Assembly: GCF_017590215.1 (NCBI RefSeq)
Contig: NZ_JAFFPK010000045.1
Location: 1-45,698 of the forward strand
DNA length: 45,698 nucleotides
Origin: Clostridium sp. CCUG 7971
Lineage (GTDB): Bacteria; Bacillota; Clostridia; Peptostreptococcales; Peptostreptococcaceae
Reading direction: 5' to 3'
Of this stretch, positions 27,751 through 37,447 are shown piece by piece. Both the position numbers and the translations under genes were made by a program. The notes below the pieces were generated by a model. It saw nothing but the letters and a program-made list of their open reading frames with translations. It ran no database searches and was not told the DNA's origin. Positions within the stretch are counted from its first letter, which is position 1, and every line of letters starts with the position of its first letter.

Positions 27751-28936
27751 TATAACTTGTTTTTTCTAAAATTATAAGTGCTACAAGTATGTATACTATT
27801 ACAAATATTGGAAGTATTGTTTTGTAATTAATAATATAATAATTCCATATAGGGTTATTATAAAATACATTGTATATATTTGAAAAGTTAGATACAACAG
27901 ATGATGATTGGAATAATGGGTATAGTAAAAATGTAAATATACCAGCTAGTATTCCATGTAAAAATTTACTTAATATGTATAAATTAGTATTGATATCTGT
28001 CTTGGCTAGAAAGTTACAACATTGAGCTAATATAGATAGTCCACTAAAACCAATTAAGAAACTAGCTAGAGAGGCTCTGAGAACTTCAGGAGTAGATACT
28101 ATACTAGCTACTTTACTACAACCTATTGTCATTTCAAACAAACCACTTATAAGGGCATGGCAAAGTTCAGAAGTTATACCAAATAATGATAAAGGAATAG
28201 ATAGTATAGAAGATATCAATGAAATTATATTAAATAAAGAAAATATCTTAAATACAACAGAAAATACTATTACAAATCCTCCTACCATAAGTAATGTATT
28301 TATTCCACTGAATACTGCACTTCCAAATAAGACGAAAAATCCATTGCCATCAGATGCTTTAGTATCAATTACATTTTTTATATTTCTTCTTAATGAATAC
28401 TTAGAATTAGGTAGTGATTCTTTACCATAGTTTCTAAAAAGTATACCTACAGATATGGATCCTAGATAGTGACAAGTTACCATAAGGTATCCTAAAGATG
28501 AATTTTGAAACATACCTGTTGCTACTGCACCTATTATAAATAAAGGCCCAGAAGTTGAACAAAATGATACTAGCCTTTGAGCTTCACATTTAGATATTTC
28601 ATTGTTATTTCTAAGTTCAGATGCCAGTTTAGAACCAACTGGATATCCAGATACAGTAGATATAGCAAACACTAGAGCACTTTTTCCTGAAACATTAAAT
28701 ATAAACTTAGTTATAGGGTTTATTATAAATCCTATTATATCTACTATTTTTAAATCTACAATTAGATTTGCACCAATCACAAATGGTAAAAGAGAGGGTA
28801 TTAAAACAGTTGTCCATATATGTAACCCTTCTTTAGCTGCGACTATAGATTCATTTGGAAAAATAATAATACCTAAAATTAAAAGTATAACAATTAATAC
28901 AGGAGTAAAAAACGTTATAAGATTACTTTTTTTCAT
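27731..28936 (-). CDS. ylbJ: Sporulation integral membrane protein YlbJ
   Basis: This 401-residue polytopic protein has about eight or more hydrophobic segments throughout, starting with one at about 8-27, and nucleoside-transporter-type Gate motifs such as SGYPVGSKLASEL and SFCSTSGPLFIIG. It matches YlbJ, which in B. subtilis is needed for heat-resistant spores and is expressed in the mother cell. AGGTGA precedes the ATG on the minus strand. With spoVM it is strong evidence that the organism forms spores. Confidence 0.9.
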   Translation of the reverse strand: MKKSNLITFFTPVLIVILLILGIIIFPNESIVAAKEGLHIWTTVLIPSLLPFVIGANLIVDLKIVDIIGFIINPITKFIFNVSGKSALVFAISTVSGYPVGSKLASELRNNNEISKCEAQRLVSFCSTSGPLFIIGAVATGMFQNSSLGYLMVTCHYLGSISVGILFRNYGKESLPNSKYSLRRNIKNVIDTKASDGNGFFVLFGSAVFSGINTLLMVGGFVIVFSVVFKIFSLFNIISLISSILSIPLSLFGITSELCHALISGLFEMTIGCSKVASIVSTPEVLRASLASFLIGFSGLSILAQCCNFLAKTDINTNLYILSKFLHGILAGIFTFLLYPLFQSSSVVSNFSNIYNVFYNNPIWNYYIINYKTILPIFVIVYILVALIILEKTSYKNKKES

Positions 28937-28984
28937 AAAATCACCTATTAAGTTATTGAATATATGATTATTATATTAACTTAA

Positions 28985-29036
28985 TAGTCAAAAAAGACTT
29001 AAGAGAATTATATGAAATTTTCTTAAGTCTTTTCGA
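28985..29036 (-). terminator. Terminator after tmcAL
   Basis: A 13-bp stem (28992-29004 with 29021-29033), extendable inward by more A-T and one G-T pair, has TTTTTT on its minus-strand exit side. It separates tmcAL from ylbJ, so the two are not a simple operon. Confidence 0.82.
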
Positions 29037-29045
29037 TATAAAAGA

Positions 29046-30314
29046 TTATCTTACATATATTGGTGAAGTATAAAAATCCATAGGACCTTTTAGTAAATTT
29101 TTATTTTTATCGTAATAAATTATATTATACATATTACTAGCTTTTACATCGTAATGTATTAAAGTTTTAAACGCATCATCATCCATAGAAAAAGATATAT
29201 TTGAAAATTTATTTATTATATTTATTTCAGAATTATTTTTTATAGCTTTTAAAATCTCACGTCCCTTATCATTAAATGCTAATACTCTTACATAAGGAAT
29301 AGAATTAATATTTTTTATCTTATTCATATCTTCTTTAGTAATTCCAAGAAGGATATTATTTAGAGTACGTTTAATTTTAGTTAAAGTATATCTTTTTGAC
29401 TTTACAGATTGCTGTAAATCATAAAGAGAATTTGAAGTGAAAACACTTTGGTATATTTTATTTTCAATACCTTCATTAACTTCAAAGTAGTTATTTAGTA
29501 TATTATAATCTCTAAGTATTATTGAAGATAGTAAATCAAAGTACTTATCATCAAACATAGGATTGAAATTACTTATTAGTTTATTATCTAATGTCTCGTA
29601 AGTAGGCTTTGGAACAACATTAGATATTAGTGACAAGTTATTATTATCCTTTAGTGATTTTCTAATAGCAGTAGCAGAACATATATTACTTTCTATGTTT
29701 TCTGAGTTATAAGAAGCAGAAATTCTAGAAATAGTATAAGGTTTTATATTACTTTTTAATTTTAGTAGACTTTTTATATATTCTAGTCCTAAAATGTTAT
29801 TAGAAGAGTTTAAAACAGATAAAAGGTCTTCTTTAGAGATATCTACTAAATTATGCTTATTAATATAGTCAAATAAAGCAAAACTTCGAGCTGTAGGAAA
29901 TAGTAGTCCTTCGTCTAAATATTTTTTTAAGTAAGATTTAAATTCATCGGTCTCATCAACTAATATTTTAGAAATTGTATATAGTATATCAACATGTCCT
30001 TCTTCACTACCAAAGCAAATAGAATCTATACAATTTAAAGAATTAAGAGTAGTTAGTGCTCCATGAGCAAAGATTTCTGCACTTTGGCAAGCAAACATAG
30101 TTGGAAGCTCAAGAACCAAATCAACACCGTTTTTAACAGCTGCCTCTGCCCTAGTATATTTATCAAATAAAGCAGGTTCTCCTCTTTGTAAGAAATTGCC
30201 GCTCATTATAGCAACGCTATGAGTAGCGTTAGTTATTTCTAACGATTTAGATAGATGATATAAGTGTCCATTGTGAAAAGGATTGTATTCAACTACAAGT
30301 CCGAGTATATTCAT
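29046..30314 (-). CDS. tmcAL: tRNA(Met) cytidine acetate ligase TmcAL
   Basis: TmcAL (YlbM) uses ATP and acetate to acetylate cytidine 34 of elongator tRNA(Met). The 422-residue protein begins [17 protein letters not shown], with the HxGH nucleotide-binding motif at 14-17, followed by [20 protein letters not shown] and the FGSEEGH motif. CAAAGGAG lies before the ATG on the minus strand. ackA, which makes or uses acetate, is divergent from it; the shared link to acetate is suggestive only. Confidence 0.94.
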   Translation of the reverse strand: MNILGLVVEYNPFHNGHLYHLSKSLEITNATHSVAIMSGNFLQRGEPALFDKYTRAEAAVKNGVDLVLELPTMFACQSAEIFAHGALTTLNSLNCIDSICFGSEEGHVDILYTISKILVDETDEFKSYLKKYLDEGLLFPTARSFALFDYINKHNLVDISKEDLLSVLNSSNNILGLEYIKSLLKLKSNIKPYTISRISASYNSENIESNICSATAIRKSLKDNNNLSLISNVVPKPTYETLDNKLISNFNPMFDDKYFDLLSSIILRDYNILNNYFEVNEGIENKIYQSVFTSNSLYDLQQSVKSKRYTLTKIKRTLNNILLGITKEDMNKIKNINSIPYVRVLAFNDKGREILKAIKNNSEINIINKFSNISFSMDDDAFKTLIHYDVKASNMYNIIYYDKNKNLLKGPMDFYTSPIYVR

Positions 30315-30622
30315 AAAAATCTCCTTTGCTAAATATAAATGAATTTAAATTAAAAAATTGTTAAATTTATATTTAATGTATAATTTAAAAAATAATTAAA
30401 ATAAATAATTATATTATAATATTATAACAAATGGAGAAAAATAATCTATGTTAAGTAAAATATATTAAACAAATTAATACAATAAAGACTATACTTTTAC
30501 ATTGAAAAGTGTTATATTATTTATGACGAAATGTTTAATGTATACAACAATAAAAAATTTGTGAATAATAAGCCTGAGAAGGTTTTTTTACATATTAATT
30601 ATAAACTTAAGGAGGTATACTA
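30315..30622. other. Divergent intergenic region tmcAL / ackA
   Basis: This 308-base spacer is very AT-rich and holds no credible gene. It should contain promoters for both neighbours, but I could not find a well-spaced consensus pair. A weak 5-bp hairpin near 30571-30583 is followed by a seven-base T-run, about 30 bases before ackA; it may be a weak attenuator or chance. Confidence 0.5.
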
Positions 30623-31819
30623 ATGAAAGTATTAGTATTAAACTGTGGTAGTTCTTCATTAAAATATCAATTAATAGACATGTCAAATGAAGAAGTTTTA
30701 TGTATAGGATTAGTTGAAAGAATAGGTATAGAAGGTTCTATACTTAAGCAAGAAAAAGATGGTGTAGAAGGTAAATTAGTTATAGAACAACCTATGAAAA
30801 ACCATCAAGATGCTATAAAATTAGTATTAGAAGGTGTTGTTGACGCTAAATTCGGTGGAGTTAAAGAAATAAGTGAAGTTGAAGCTGTAGGACACAGAGT
30901 TGTTCACGGTGGAGAAAAATTCGCTGGTTCAGTTAAGATAACTGACGAAGTTATGGCTGCATTAGAAGAGTGTATAGAATTAGCACCACTTCACAACCCA
31001 GCTAACATAATGGGTATAAAAGCTTGTGAAGAAATACTTCCAGGTGTTCCAATGGTAGGAGTATTCGATACTGCTTTCCACCAAACTATGCCTAAAAAAT
31101 CTTACTTATACGGATTACCTCATGAGTTATACACTAAGTACGGTGTAAGAAGATACGGATTCCACGGAACTTCTCACAAGTATGTATCTCAAAGAGCTGC
31201 TGCTATGTTAGGAAAGAACATAGAAGATATTAAGGTAATAACTTGTCACTTAGGAAATGGAGCTTCTATAGCTGCTGTTGATGGTGGTAAGTGTGTTGAT
31301 ACATCTATGGGATTCACTCCACTTGAAGGATTAATAATGGGTACTAGATGTGGAGATATAGATGCTGCTATATTACCATTCTTAATGGAAAAAGAAGGAT
31401 TAGATGCTAAAGGATTATCTGATTTAATGAATAAAAAGTCAGGGGTATACGGAATGACTGGTATATCAAGTGACTTTAGAGATATAGAAGGAGCTGCTGA
31501 AAAAGGTGACGAAAAAGCTCAAGTTGCTTTAGATGCTTATGTTCAAAAAGTTAAGAAATACATAGGATCTTATGCTGCAGAAATGAACGGAGTAGACGCT
31601 GTTGTATTTACTGCTGGTGTTGGTGAAAATGGTATAGAAATAAGAGAAGCTATAGCTAATAACATGGAATTCTTAGGAATGAAGTTAGATGCAGAAGCTA
31701 ACAAGGTTAGAGGAAAAGAAAGAGTAATATCTACAGAAGATTCAAAAGTTAAGATATTATTAATACCAACTAACGAAGAATTAGTTATAGCTAGAGATAC
31801 TGTTTCTTTAGTAAAATAA
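30623..31819 (+). CDS. ackA: Acetate kinase
   Basis: AckA interconverts acetyl phosphate plus ADP with acetate plus ATP, the main energy-yielding step of acetate fermentation. The 398-residue protein shows [43 protein letters not shown] and GVGENG. A strong AAGGAGG precedes the ATG. The codon choice (many C-ending codons such as AAC, TTC and CAC) differs from its neighbours and suggests high expression. No pta gene is adjacent. Confidence 0.97.
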   Translation: MKVLVLNCGSSSLKYQLIDMSNEEVLCIGLVERIGIEGSILKQEKDGVEGKLVIEQPMKNHQDAIKLVLEGVVDAKFGGVKEISEVEAVGHRVVHGGEKFAGSVKITDEVMAALEECIELAPLHNPANIMGIKACEEILPGVPMVGVFDTAFHQTMPKKSYLYGLPHELYTKYGVRRYGFHGTSHKYVSQRAAAMLGKNIEDIKVITCHLGNGASIAAVDGGKCVDTSMGFTPLEGLIMGTRCGDIDAAILPFLMEKEGLDAKGLSDLMNKKSGVYGMTGISSDFRDIEGAAEKGDEKAQVALDAYVQKVKKYIGSYAAEMNGVDAVVFTAGVGENGIEIREAIANNMEFLGMKLDAEANKVRGKERVISTEDSKVKILLIPTNEELVIARDTVSLVK

Positions 31820-31839
31820 TTATAAATGCATATAATAAT

Positions 31840-31876
31840 TTAAGGTAGGGTAAAACCTACCTTAAGTTTTGTTTTG
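31840..31876 (+). terminator. Terminator after ackA
   Basis: A 10-bp stem (31840-31849 with 31856-31865) is followed by TTTTGTTTT. Confidence 0.82.
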
Positions 31877-31950
31877 TGATATAATATTAAGAGTATTTAG
31901 ATTATAAAATAATTTATATACTGTCAAAAATATCTATCAAGTAAAAATAC

Positions 31951-31979
31951 TTGACAAACAAATGCTAGATTTGTATAAT
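31951..31979 (+). promoter_or_regulatory. Consensus sigma-A promoter for DUF177-rpmF
   Basis: A perfect TTGACA at 31951-31956 is separated by exactly 17 bases from a perfect TATAAT at 31974-31979. The expected start near 31986 would give a leader of about 23 bases before the DUF177 ATG. Confidence 0.9.
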
Positions 31980-32008
31980 AAATTTGGTAATGTATTGAGG
32001 TGAATTTA

Positions 32009-32536
32009 ATGCAAATTAGTTTGGATAGATTAATTAGAAGAGAAACTGATAAAATAGACTTGAATTTTTCTCAAAAAGTTGATACTATTAATTATTGTGA
32101 AGAAAGTTATAAACTAGCTTCTCCGATAAGTGTAGATGGTAAAATTTCAAATACTAATAAGGGATTATACCTTGATGTAGATGTGAGTTTTATAATCGTT
32201 GATAAATGTTCAAGATGCTTAGAAGAAGTAGAAGTTCCTATCGAATATTCTATACAAGGATTTTTAGTTAAAGAAAATTTTGATGAAGATACTTTCGAAG
32301 ATGATGATGCGTTTATATATGATGGACAAGCTATAAATATTGTAGATCTAATAGAACAAACATTAGACTTTAAATTACCGGCACAAGTGTTGTGTAATGA
32401 AGACTGCGAAGGTCTTTGTCAAGGATGCGGAGCAAACTTAAATAAAGAAGAATGCTCTTGCAATGAAATCGCGAACGACGAGGAGACTATAGATCCCCGT
32501 TTTGCTAAATTAAAAGATATATTTAAAAATGACTAA
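32009..32536 (+). CDS. DUF177 (YceD/YlbN) protein, rRNA-associated
   Basis: This 175-residue protein belongs to the DUF177/YceD family, which is nearly always encoded directly before rpmF and is linked to 23S rRNA accumulation in plants and bacteria. It carries CSRCLEEV in the middle and a cysteine-rich end (CNEDCEGLCQGCGANLN, then CSC), probably binding zinc. The ATG at 32009 is chosen over a GTG at 32000, since GAGGTGA at 31997-32003 fits it. A consensus promoter stands just upstream. Confidence 0.9.
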   Translation: MQISLDRLIRRETDKIDLNFSQKVDTINYCEESYKLASPISVDGKISNTNKGLYLDVDVSFIIVDKCSRCLEEVEVPIEYSIQGFLVKENFDEDTFEDDDAFIYDGQAINIVDLIEQTLDFKLPAQVLCNEDCEGLCQGCGANLNKEECSCNEIANDEETIDPRFAKLKDIFKND

Positions 32537-32549
32537 GGAGGTGGCGTAA

Positions 32550-32726
32550 ATGGCAGTACCAAAGCGTAAGACATCTAAATCAAAGAGAGATATGAGAAGA
32601 GCAGCTAACTCAAAAATGGAAGCAACAGGATTTGTAAGTTGCCCACAATGTCATGAGCCAAAATTACCACATAGAGTGTGTCCAGATTGTGGATATTATA
32701 AAGGTAAAGAAGTTGTATCTAAGTAA
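32550..32726 (+). CDS. rpmF: 50S ribosomal protein L32
   Basis: This 58-residue ribosomal protein starts [18 protein letters not shown], the universal L32 N-terminus, and has the zinc-type CPQC and CPDC pairs at residues 31-34 and 44-47. AAGGAGG is upstream, and it lies 13 bases after the DUF177 gene. Confidence 0.97.
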   Translation: MAVPKRKTSKSKRDMRRAANSKMEATGFVSCPQCHEPKLPHRVCPDCGYYKGKEVVSK

Positions 32727-32735
32727 TAACTTCTA

Positions 32736-32769
32736 AAAAAACATGTAGATTAGTCTACATGTTTTTTTT
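32736..32769 (+). terminator. Terminator after rpmF
   Basis: A perfect 14-bp stem (32736-32749 with 32754-32767) with a 4-base loop ends in a T-run. It isolates rpmF from the FapR-controlled operon. Confidence 0.88.
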
Positions 32770-32864
32770 ATTTACAATGTCATATAATGGATATTTTATA
32801 TATAAATGATATAATAAAAATATATTCTTATTTAGAGTTAATAATAAAAATAATAATAAAAGTG

Positions 32865-32893
32865 TTGATAAATTTAATGCAATACTATATACT
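32865..32893 (+). promoter_or_regulatory. Promoter of the fapR-fab operon
   Basis: TTGATA (32865-32870) and TATACT (32888-32893) are spaced by 17 bases, each one base from consensus. The predicted start, around 32900, lies inside the FapR operator. Confidence 0.8.
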
Positions 32894-32896
32894 ACT

Positions 32897-32915
32897 ATTA
32901 GTAGCTGGTACTAAT
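32897..32915 (+). promoter_or_regulatory. FapR operator
   Basis: The 19-base ATTAGTAGCTGGTACTAAT has perfect 7-base inverted arms around a 5-base centre. It is very close to the FapR consensus from Bacillus (TTAGTACCTRNTACTAA). It lies 3 bases after the -10 and over the predicted start, so bound FapR would block transcription of its own operon. Malonyl-CoA or malonyl-ACP releases FapR in known systems. Confidence 0.92.
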
Positions 32916-32941
32916 TACAGCTATAAAAACTTGGAGGTAAT

Positions 32942-33499
32942 ATGAAAAAGAAAAGCAAAGCCCAAAGACAAAAAGAACTTGTTGAAATGCTACAGGCGGA
33001 CCCTTTTTATACGGATGAAGAATTAGCAGCACTATTCGAAGTTAGTATTCAGACTATCAGATTAGATAGAATGAGTTTAAATATACCGGAATTAAGAGAA
33101 AGAGTTAAGACAATAGCAGAATCAGAAAGTTCAAAAGTTAAAACTTTAGGAATTAAGGAAATTACAGGTGAAATAATTGACTTATCTGTAGGGCAACTAG
33201 GAATATCTATGTTAGAAGTTACAGAAGACATGCTTTACTCTAAAACTAATACTTTAAAAGACACATATATATTCTCTCTAGCAGACTCATTAGCAATGGC
33301 TATAATAGATGCGCCAAAAGTTATTATGAGATTTGCAAATGTAAAATGCTTAAAATTAATAGAACAAAAGGATAGGCTTATAGCGAAGGCTGAAATTTAT
33401 AAAAAAGCTGATAAAAAGCACTATGTAAAAGTTATTGTTAATAATAAAGCACAAGAACAAATATTTAGAGGGAAATTCATATTTGAGGAATTAGACTAG
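32942..33499 (+). CDS. fapR: Fatty acid biosynthesis regulator FapR
   Basis: FapR represses phospholipid and fatty-acid genes and is released by malonyl-CoA/ACP. The 185-residue protein has an N-terminal DeoR-type helix-turn-helix (about 5-60, with TDEELAALFEVSIQTIRLDR) and a C-terminal hot-dog ligand domain (about 70-185). TTGGAGG stands upstream. It is the first gene of the operon it is expected to control, and its operator is visible 27 bases before the start codon. Confidence 0.95.
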   Translation: MKKKSKAQRQKELVEMLQADPFYTDEELAALFEVSIQTIRLDRMSLNIPELRERVKTIAESESSKVKTLGIKEITGEIIDLSVGQLGISMLEVTEDMLYSKTNTLKDTYIFSLADSLAMAIIDAPKVIMRFANVKCLKLIEQKDRLIAKAEIYKKADKKHYVKVIVNNKAQEQIFRGKFIFEELD

Positions 33500-33509
33500 G
33501 AGGAAAGTT

Positions 33510-34520
33510 ATGAAAATAGTAATAGATGGAATGGGTGGAGATAATGCACCTAAATCTAATGTAGAGGGAGCAGTTAATGCTATAAAAGAATATAATGTTG
33601 ATCTAATAATAACTGGAGATAAAGAAATATTAGAAAAAGAATTTTCTAATTATGAATTTGATAGAAGTAAGTTAGAAATAGTTCATACTACCGAAATTAT
33701 AGAAAATGAAGATAAGCCAGTAAAGGCTATTAGAGCTAAAAAAGACTCTTCTATGGTTGTTGCACTTAAAATGGTCAAAGAAGGTAAGGCAGACGCAATC
33801 ATATCGGCAGGAAGCACAGGAGCACTTCTTGCAGGTGGTTTATTTGTAGTAGGGAGAATAAAAGGTATAGATAGACCTTGTTTATGCCCTGTATTACCAA
33901 ATGCAAAAAGAGGAATGACAATGATAGCAGATGGTGGAGCAAATGTAGATTGTAAGCCTAGAAATTTAGTTGACTTTGCAGCAATGAGTAATATATATGC
34001 TAAAAAGGTTTTAGGAATGGGTAATCCTAAAATAGCATTAGCTAATGTAGGTTCAGAAGAAGGAAAAGGAAATGACTTAGTAAAGAAAGCTTATGAAGAG
34101 CTTAAAAATATAGATATAAACTTTATAGGAAATGTAGAGGCAAGAGATGTTATAAATGCTTATACAGATATAATAGTTTGTGATGGATTTACAGGAAACA
34201 TATTACTAAAATCGGCAGAAGGTGTAGCCATGTCTGTTATGAAGCTTATAAAGGAAACTTTATTAAGTAGCACTAAAGGAAAAATAGGAGCTATGTTTAT
34301 AAAGGATGACCTTAAAAAATTAAAAAGCTTTATGGACTATTCAGAGTATGGAGGTGCACCGCTACTTGGAGTTAATGGTGGAGTTATAAAGGCGCATGGA
34401 AGTTCAAATTCAACAGCTATAAAAAATGCTATAAACCAAGGAATAAAGTTTGCTAAAGGAAATGTTGTTGAAGATATAAAAGAGTTTATAAAAGATATGG
34501 AAGATAAGCAAGTAGAATAA
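33510..34520 (+). CDS. plsX: Phosphate acyltransferase PlsX
   Basis: PlsX converts acyl-ACP to acyl-phosphate, the donor for PlsY in phospholipid synthesis; it also accepts the products of FakA/FakB. The 336-residue protein starts MKIVIDGMGGDNAPKSNVEG and has DGFTGNILLKSAEG and YGGAPLLGVNGGVIKAHGSS, typical of the family. AGGAGG lies before the ATG, and fapR-plsX is a conserved pair. Confidence 0.95.
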   Translation: MKIVIDGMGGDNAPKSNVEGAVNAIKEYNVDLIITGDKEILEKEFSNYEFDRSKLEIVHTTEIIENEDKPVKAIRAKKDSSMVVALKMVKEGKADAIISAGSTGALLAGGLFVVGRIKGIDRPCLCPVLPNAKRGMTMIADGGANVDCKPRNLVDFAAMSNIYAKKVLGMGNPKIALANVGSEEGKGNDLVKKAYEELKNIDINFIGNVEARDVINAYTDIIVCDGFTGNILLKSAEGVAMSVMKLIKETLLSSTKGKIGAMFIKDDLKKLKSFMDYSEYGGAPLLGVNGGVIKAHGSSNSTAIKNAINQGIKFAKGNVVEDIKEFIKDMEDKQVE

Positions 34521-34554
34521 TAAAATAAACTCATCTTGGAGGTTTAAATTAAAT

Positions 34555-35559
34555 ATGAACAAAAAAGCTGGTATTTTAGGAGTTGGAAGTTATGTTCCAG
34601 AAACTATTATTGACAACTTCTATTTTGAAAAGATAATGGATACATCGGACGAATGGATAAAAACAAGAACTGGAATAAGTGAAAGAAGACATGCAAGCGA
34701 AAATGAAGCAACTTCAGACTTATCTACAAAAGCAGCACTAAAGGCAATTGAATGTGCGAATTTAACTCCTAAGGATATAGACTTAATAATTGTAGCGACT
34801 GCAACTCCTGATATGATTTTTCCTTCAACTGCATGTTTAGTACAAGAAAATATAGGAGCAAGTAATGCAGCTGCATTTGATATATCAGTAGCATGCTCGG
34901 GATTTATATATGGAATGACTATAGCTAAGCAATTTGTTGACACTAAAATGTATAAAAATGTTTTAGTAATAGGTGCTGAAACTCTTTCTAGATTTTTAGA
35001 CTATAGTGATAGAACTACATCTATATTATTTGGAGATGGAGCAGGAGCTGTAGTAATAGGAAATGTTGAGTGTGGAGGAATATTATCTACGTATCTAGGA
35101 TCTGATGGAAGCGGAGCAGACGTCTTAAATATACCAGCTGGAGGTTCAAAACTTCCAGCAGCTCAAGACACTATAAATAATAAATTACACAGTATAAAAA
35201 TGGCTGGAAACAGCGTTTATAAGTTTGCAGTGAGAATAATGGGAGAAGCATCTCTAAAGGCTCTTGAATTGGCAAATTTAACTACTGAAGATATAGATTG
35301 CCTTATACCGCATCAAGCAAACACTAGAATAATAGATGCATCTGCTAAAAAATTAAAATTAGATAAAGATAAAGTTTTTGTAAATTTAGATAAATATGGA
35401 AACATGTCTGCTGCATCAGTTCCGGTAGCAATGGATGAAGCTTATAGACAAGGAAAAATAAAAAAAGGTGATAATGTTGTTTTAGTAGGCTTCGGTGGTG
35501 GTTTAACTTGGGGAGCTTCAGTAATTAATTGGAGTATACAAGGAGGAAATAATGAATAA
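34555..35559 (+). CDS. fabH: Beta-ketoacyl-ACP synthase III
   Basis: FabH starts fatty acid synthesis by condensing acyl-CoA with malonyl-ACP. The 334-residue protein has the Cys-His-Asn triad: Cys114 in SVACSGF, His in IPHQANTRI and Asn in YGNMSAAS. TTGGAGG precedes the start. Its end overlaps fabK by 8 bases. Confidence 0.95.
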   Translation: MNKKAGILGVGSYVPETIIDNFYFEKIMDTSDEWIKTRTGISERRHASENEATSDLSTKAALKAIECANLTPKDIDLIIVATATPDMIFPSTACLVQENIGASNAAAFDISVACSGFIYGMTIAKQFVDTKMYKNVLVIGAETLSRFLDYSDRTTSILFGDGAGAVVIGNVECGGILSTYLGSDGSGADVLNIPAGGSKLPAAQDTINNKLHSIKMAGNSVYKFAVRIMGEASLKALELANLTTEDIDCLIPHQANTRIIDASAKKLKLDKDKVFVNLDKYGNMSAASVPVAMDEAYRQGKIKKGDNVVLVGFGGGLTWGASVINWSIQGGNNE

Positions 35560-36481
35560 AGTTTGTGAGTTATTAAATATAGAATATCCTATAATTCAAG
35601 GTGGGATGGCTTGGGTTGCAGATGCTTATTTAGCAAGTGCAGTTTCAAATGCAGGAGGTTTAGGATTAATAGCAGGAGGGAATGCTCCTAAAGACGTTAT
35701 AAAAGAAGAAATACGTAAATGTAGAGAATTAACTGATAAACCGTTTGGAGTTAATGTTATGTTATTATCTCCATTTGTAGATGAAATAATAGAATTGATA
35801 ATAGAAGAAAAAATACCTGTAATAACTACAGGAGCAGGAAATCCTGCTAAATATATGAATTCTTTAAAAGAAATAGGAACAAAGATAATACCTGTAGTTC
35901 CAAGTATTGCCCTAGCTCAAAGAATGGAAAAACTAGGAGCAGATGCTGTAATAGTAGAAGGTACAGAAGCTGGTGGTCATATAGGAGAGTTAACTACAAT
36001 GGTATTGACTCCTCAAGTAGCAGACTCTGTTAATATACCTGTCATAGCAGCTGGAGGAATAGCCGATGGTAGAGGGATTGTTGCAGCTTTTGCATTAGGA
36101 GCTAGTGGAGTTCAGATTGGAACTAGGTTTATATGCAGCGATGAATGTAGTGTACATGAAAATTATAAAAATATGGTATTAAAGTCAAGAGATAGAGATG
36201 CTATTGTAACAGGTAGAAGTACAGGGCATCCAGTCAGAACTCTAAAAAATAAGTTAGCTAAAGAAATTTTAAATATGGAAAAGCAAGGTGTTGACTCACA
36301 AGAGATAGATAAAAGAGGTGTGGGTTCTTTAAGGATAGCTACAAAAGAAGGCGATGTACATAATGGTTCTTTTATGGCTGGTCAAATTGCATCCATAATA
36401 AAAGATGTAAAGTCTTGTAAAGAAATTATTGATAGTATGGTTAACGAGGCAAGAAATATTATGCCAAACATCAATCTATAA
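35552..36481 (+). CDS. fabK: Enoyl-ACP reductase II (FMN-dependent)
   Basis: FabK performs the last reduction of each elongation cycle using FMN and NAD(P)H. The 309-residue protein shows YPIIQGGMAWVAD at the start, then VEGTEAGGHIGE and GGIADGRGIVAAFALGASGVQIGT, the FMN-binding TIM-barrel motifs of the nitronate-monooxygenase-like family. FabK is unrelated to FabI and not inhibited by triclosan in characterised cases. Overlap with fabH and position in the cluster support fabK rather than another member of the family. Confidence 0.93.
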   Translation: MNKVCELLNIEYPIIQGGMAWVADAYLASAVSNAGGLGLIAGGNAPKDVIKEEIRKCRELTDKPFGVNVMLLSPFVDEIIELIIEEKIPVITTGAGNPAKYMNSLKEIGTKIIPVVPSIALAQRMEKLGADAVIVEGTEAGGHIGELTTMVLTPQVADSVNIPVIAAGGIADGRGIVAAFALGASGVQIGTRFICSDECSVHENYKNMVLKSRDRDAIVTGRSTGHPVRTLKNKLAKEILNMEKQGVDSQEIDKRGVGSLRIATKEGDVHNGSFMAGQIASIIKDVKSCKEIIDSMVNEARNIMPNINL

Positions 36482-36496
36482 ACTAGGAGGTAAGCT

Positions 36497-37447
36497 ATGG
36501 GAAAAATAGCATTAGTATTTCCAGGTCAAGGTGCTCAGTATGTAGGAATGGCAAAAGATATATATGAAAAAAATAGCACTGCTAAAAGTATAATAGATGA
36601 TGCTTGTAGCGTTCTTGACATGGATTTAAAACATATTATGTTTGAAGGTAGTGACGAAGAACTATCAAAAACAGAAAATACTCAGCCTGCAATAGTAGCT
36701 CATAGTATAGCTGTATTAGAAGCTATAAAGGAAGAAATAGATTTAAATTATGATGCGTGCCTAGGATTATCTTTAGGGGAATATAGCGCATTAGTAGCAG
36801 CTGATGCTATTGATTTTAAAGATGCAGTATCTTTAGTTAAAAAAAGAGGAAGATACATGCAAGACACAGTACCAAATGGACACGGTGCTATGGCTGCGAT
36901 ACTTGGTTTAGATAGAACTAAGGTAGAAGCTGTTATAAATAGCATAGACAATGGAATTGTTGAAGTTGCAAATTATAACTCTCCAGGTCAAATAGTTATA
37001 TCAGGAGAATTTGATAAAATAGATGAAGCTATTGTAAGGTTTAAGGACAATGGTGCCAAAAGGGCAGTTAAGCTAAATGTTAGTGGGCCATTTCACTCAT
37101 CAATGTTAAAAGAAGCTGGAAATAAATTATCTAAAGAATTAGATAAAGTTAATATTATGAAACCAAAAGTATCTGTAGTTTCTAATGTAAATGCTGCCTA
37201 CTATGAAGATGAAGGCAAAGACTTACTTATAAAGCAAGTTAGCTCTTCGGTACTTTGGGAAGATTCAATAGAAAAGTTATTAGATGAAGGTTATGATACT
37301 TTTATAGAAATAGGACCAGGTAAAACATTAAAAGGTTTCATTAAAAAAATATCTTCTGGAAAAAAAGCTAATGTAAACATTTATAACGTAGATGGTGTAG
37401 AGTCTTTAAATGAATTTATACAAATTTACAGAAATGGAGAGATATAA
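36497..37447 (+). CDS. fabD: Malonyl-CoA:ACP transacylase
   Basis: FabD loads malonate onto acyl carrier protein. The 316-residue protein has VFPGQGAQYVGM, the nucleophile Ser92 in GLSLGEYSAL and the catalytic His in SGPFHSSML (about 201). AGGAGG lies upstream. Its TAA overlaps the ATG of fabG by one base. Confidence 0.95.
   Translation: MGKIALVFPGQGAQYVGMAKDIYEKNSTAKSIIDDACSVLDMDLKHIMFEGSDEELSKTENTQPAIVAHSIAVLEAIKEEIDLNYDACLGLSLGEYSALVAADAIDFKDAVSLVKKRGRYMQDTVPNGHGAMAAILGLDRTKVEAVINSIDNGIVEVANYNSPGQIVISGEFDKIDEAIVRFKDNGAKRAVKLNVSGPFHSSMLKEAGNKLSKELDKVNIMKPKVSVVSNVNAAYYEDEGKDLLIKQVSSSVLWEDSIEKLLDEGYDTFIEIGPGKTLKGFIKKISSGKKANVNIYNVDGVESLNEFIQIYRNGEI

Noticed and set aside
28602-28967. 121-residue + strand frame antisense to ylbJ
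   Set aside because: It is a shadow of the membrane protein gene, with no ribosome site.
30502-30520. Possible ackA promoter (TTGAAA with TATATT/TATTAT)
   Set aside because: The two boxes are only 5-7 bases apart and cannot form a normal promoter.
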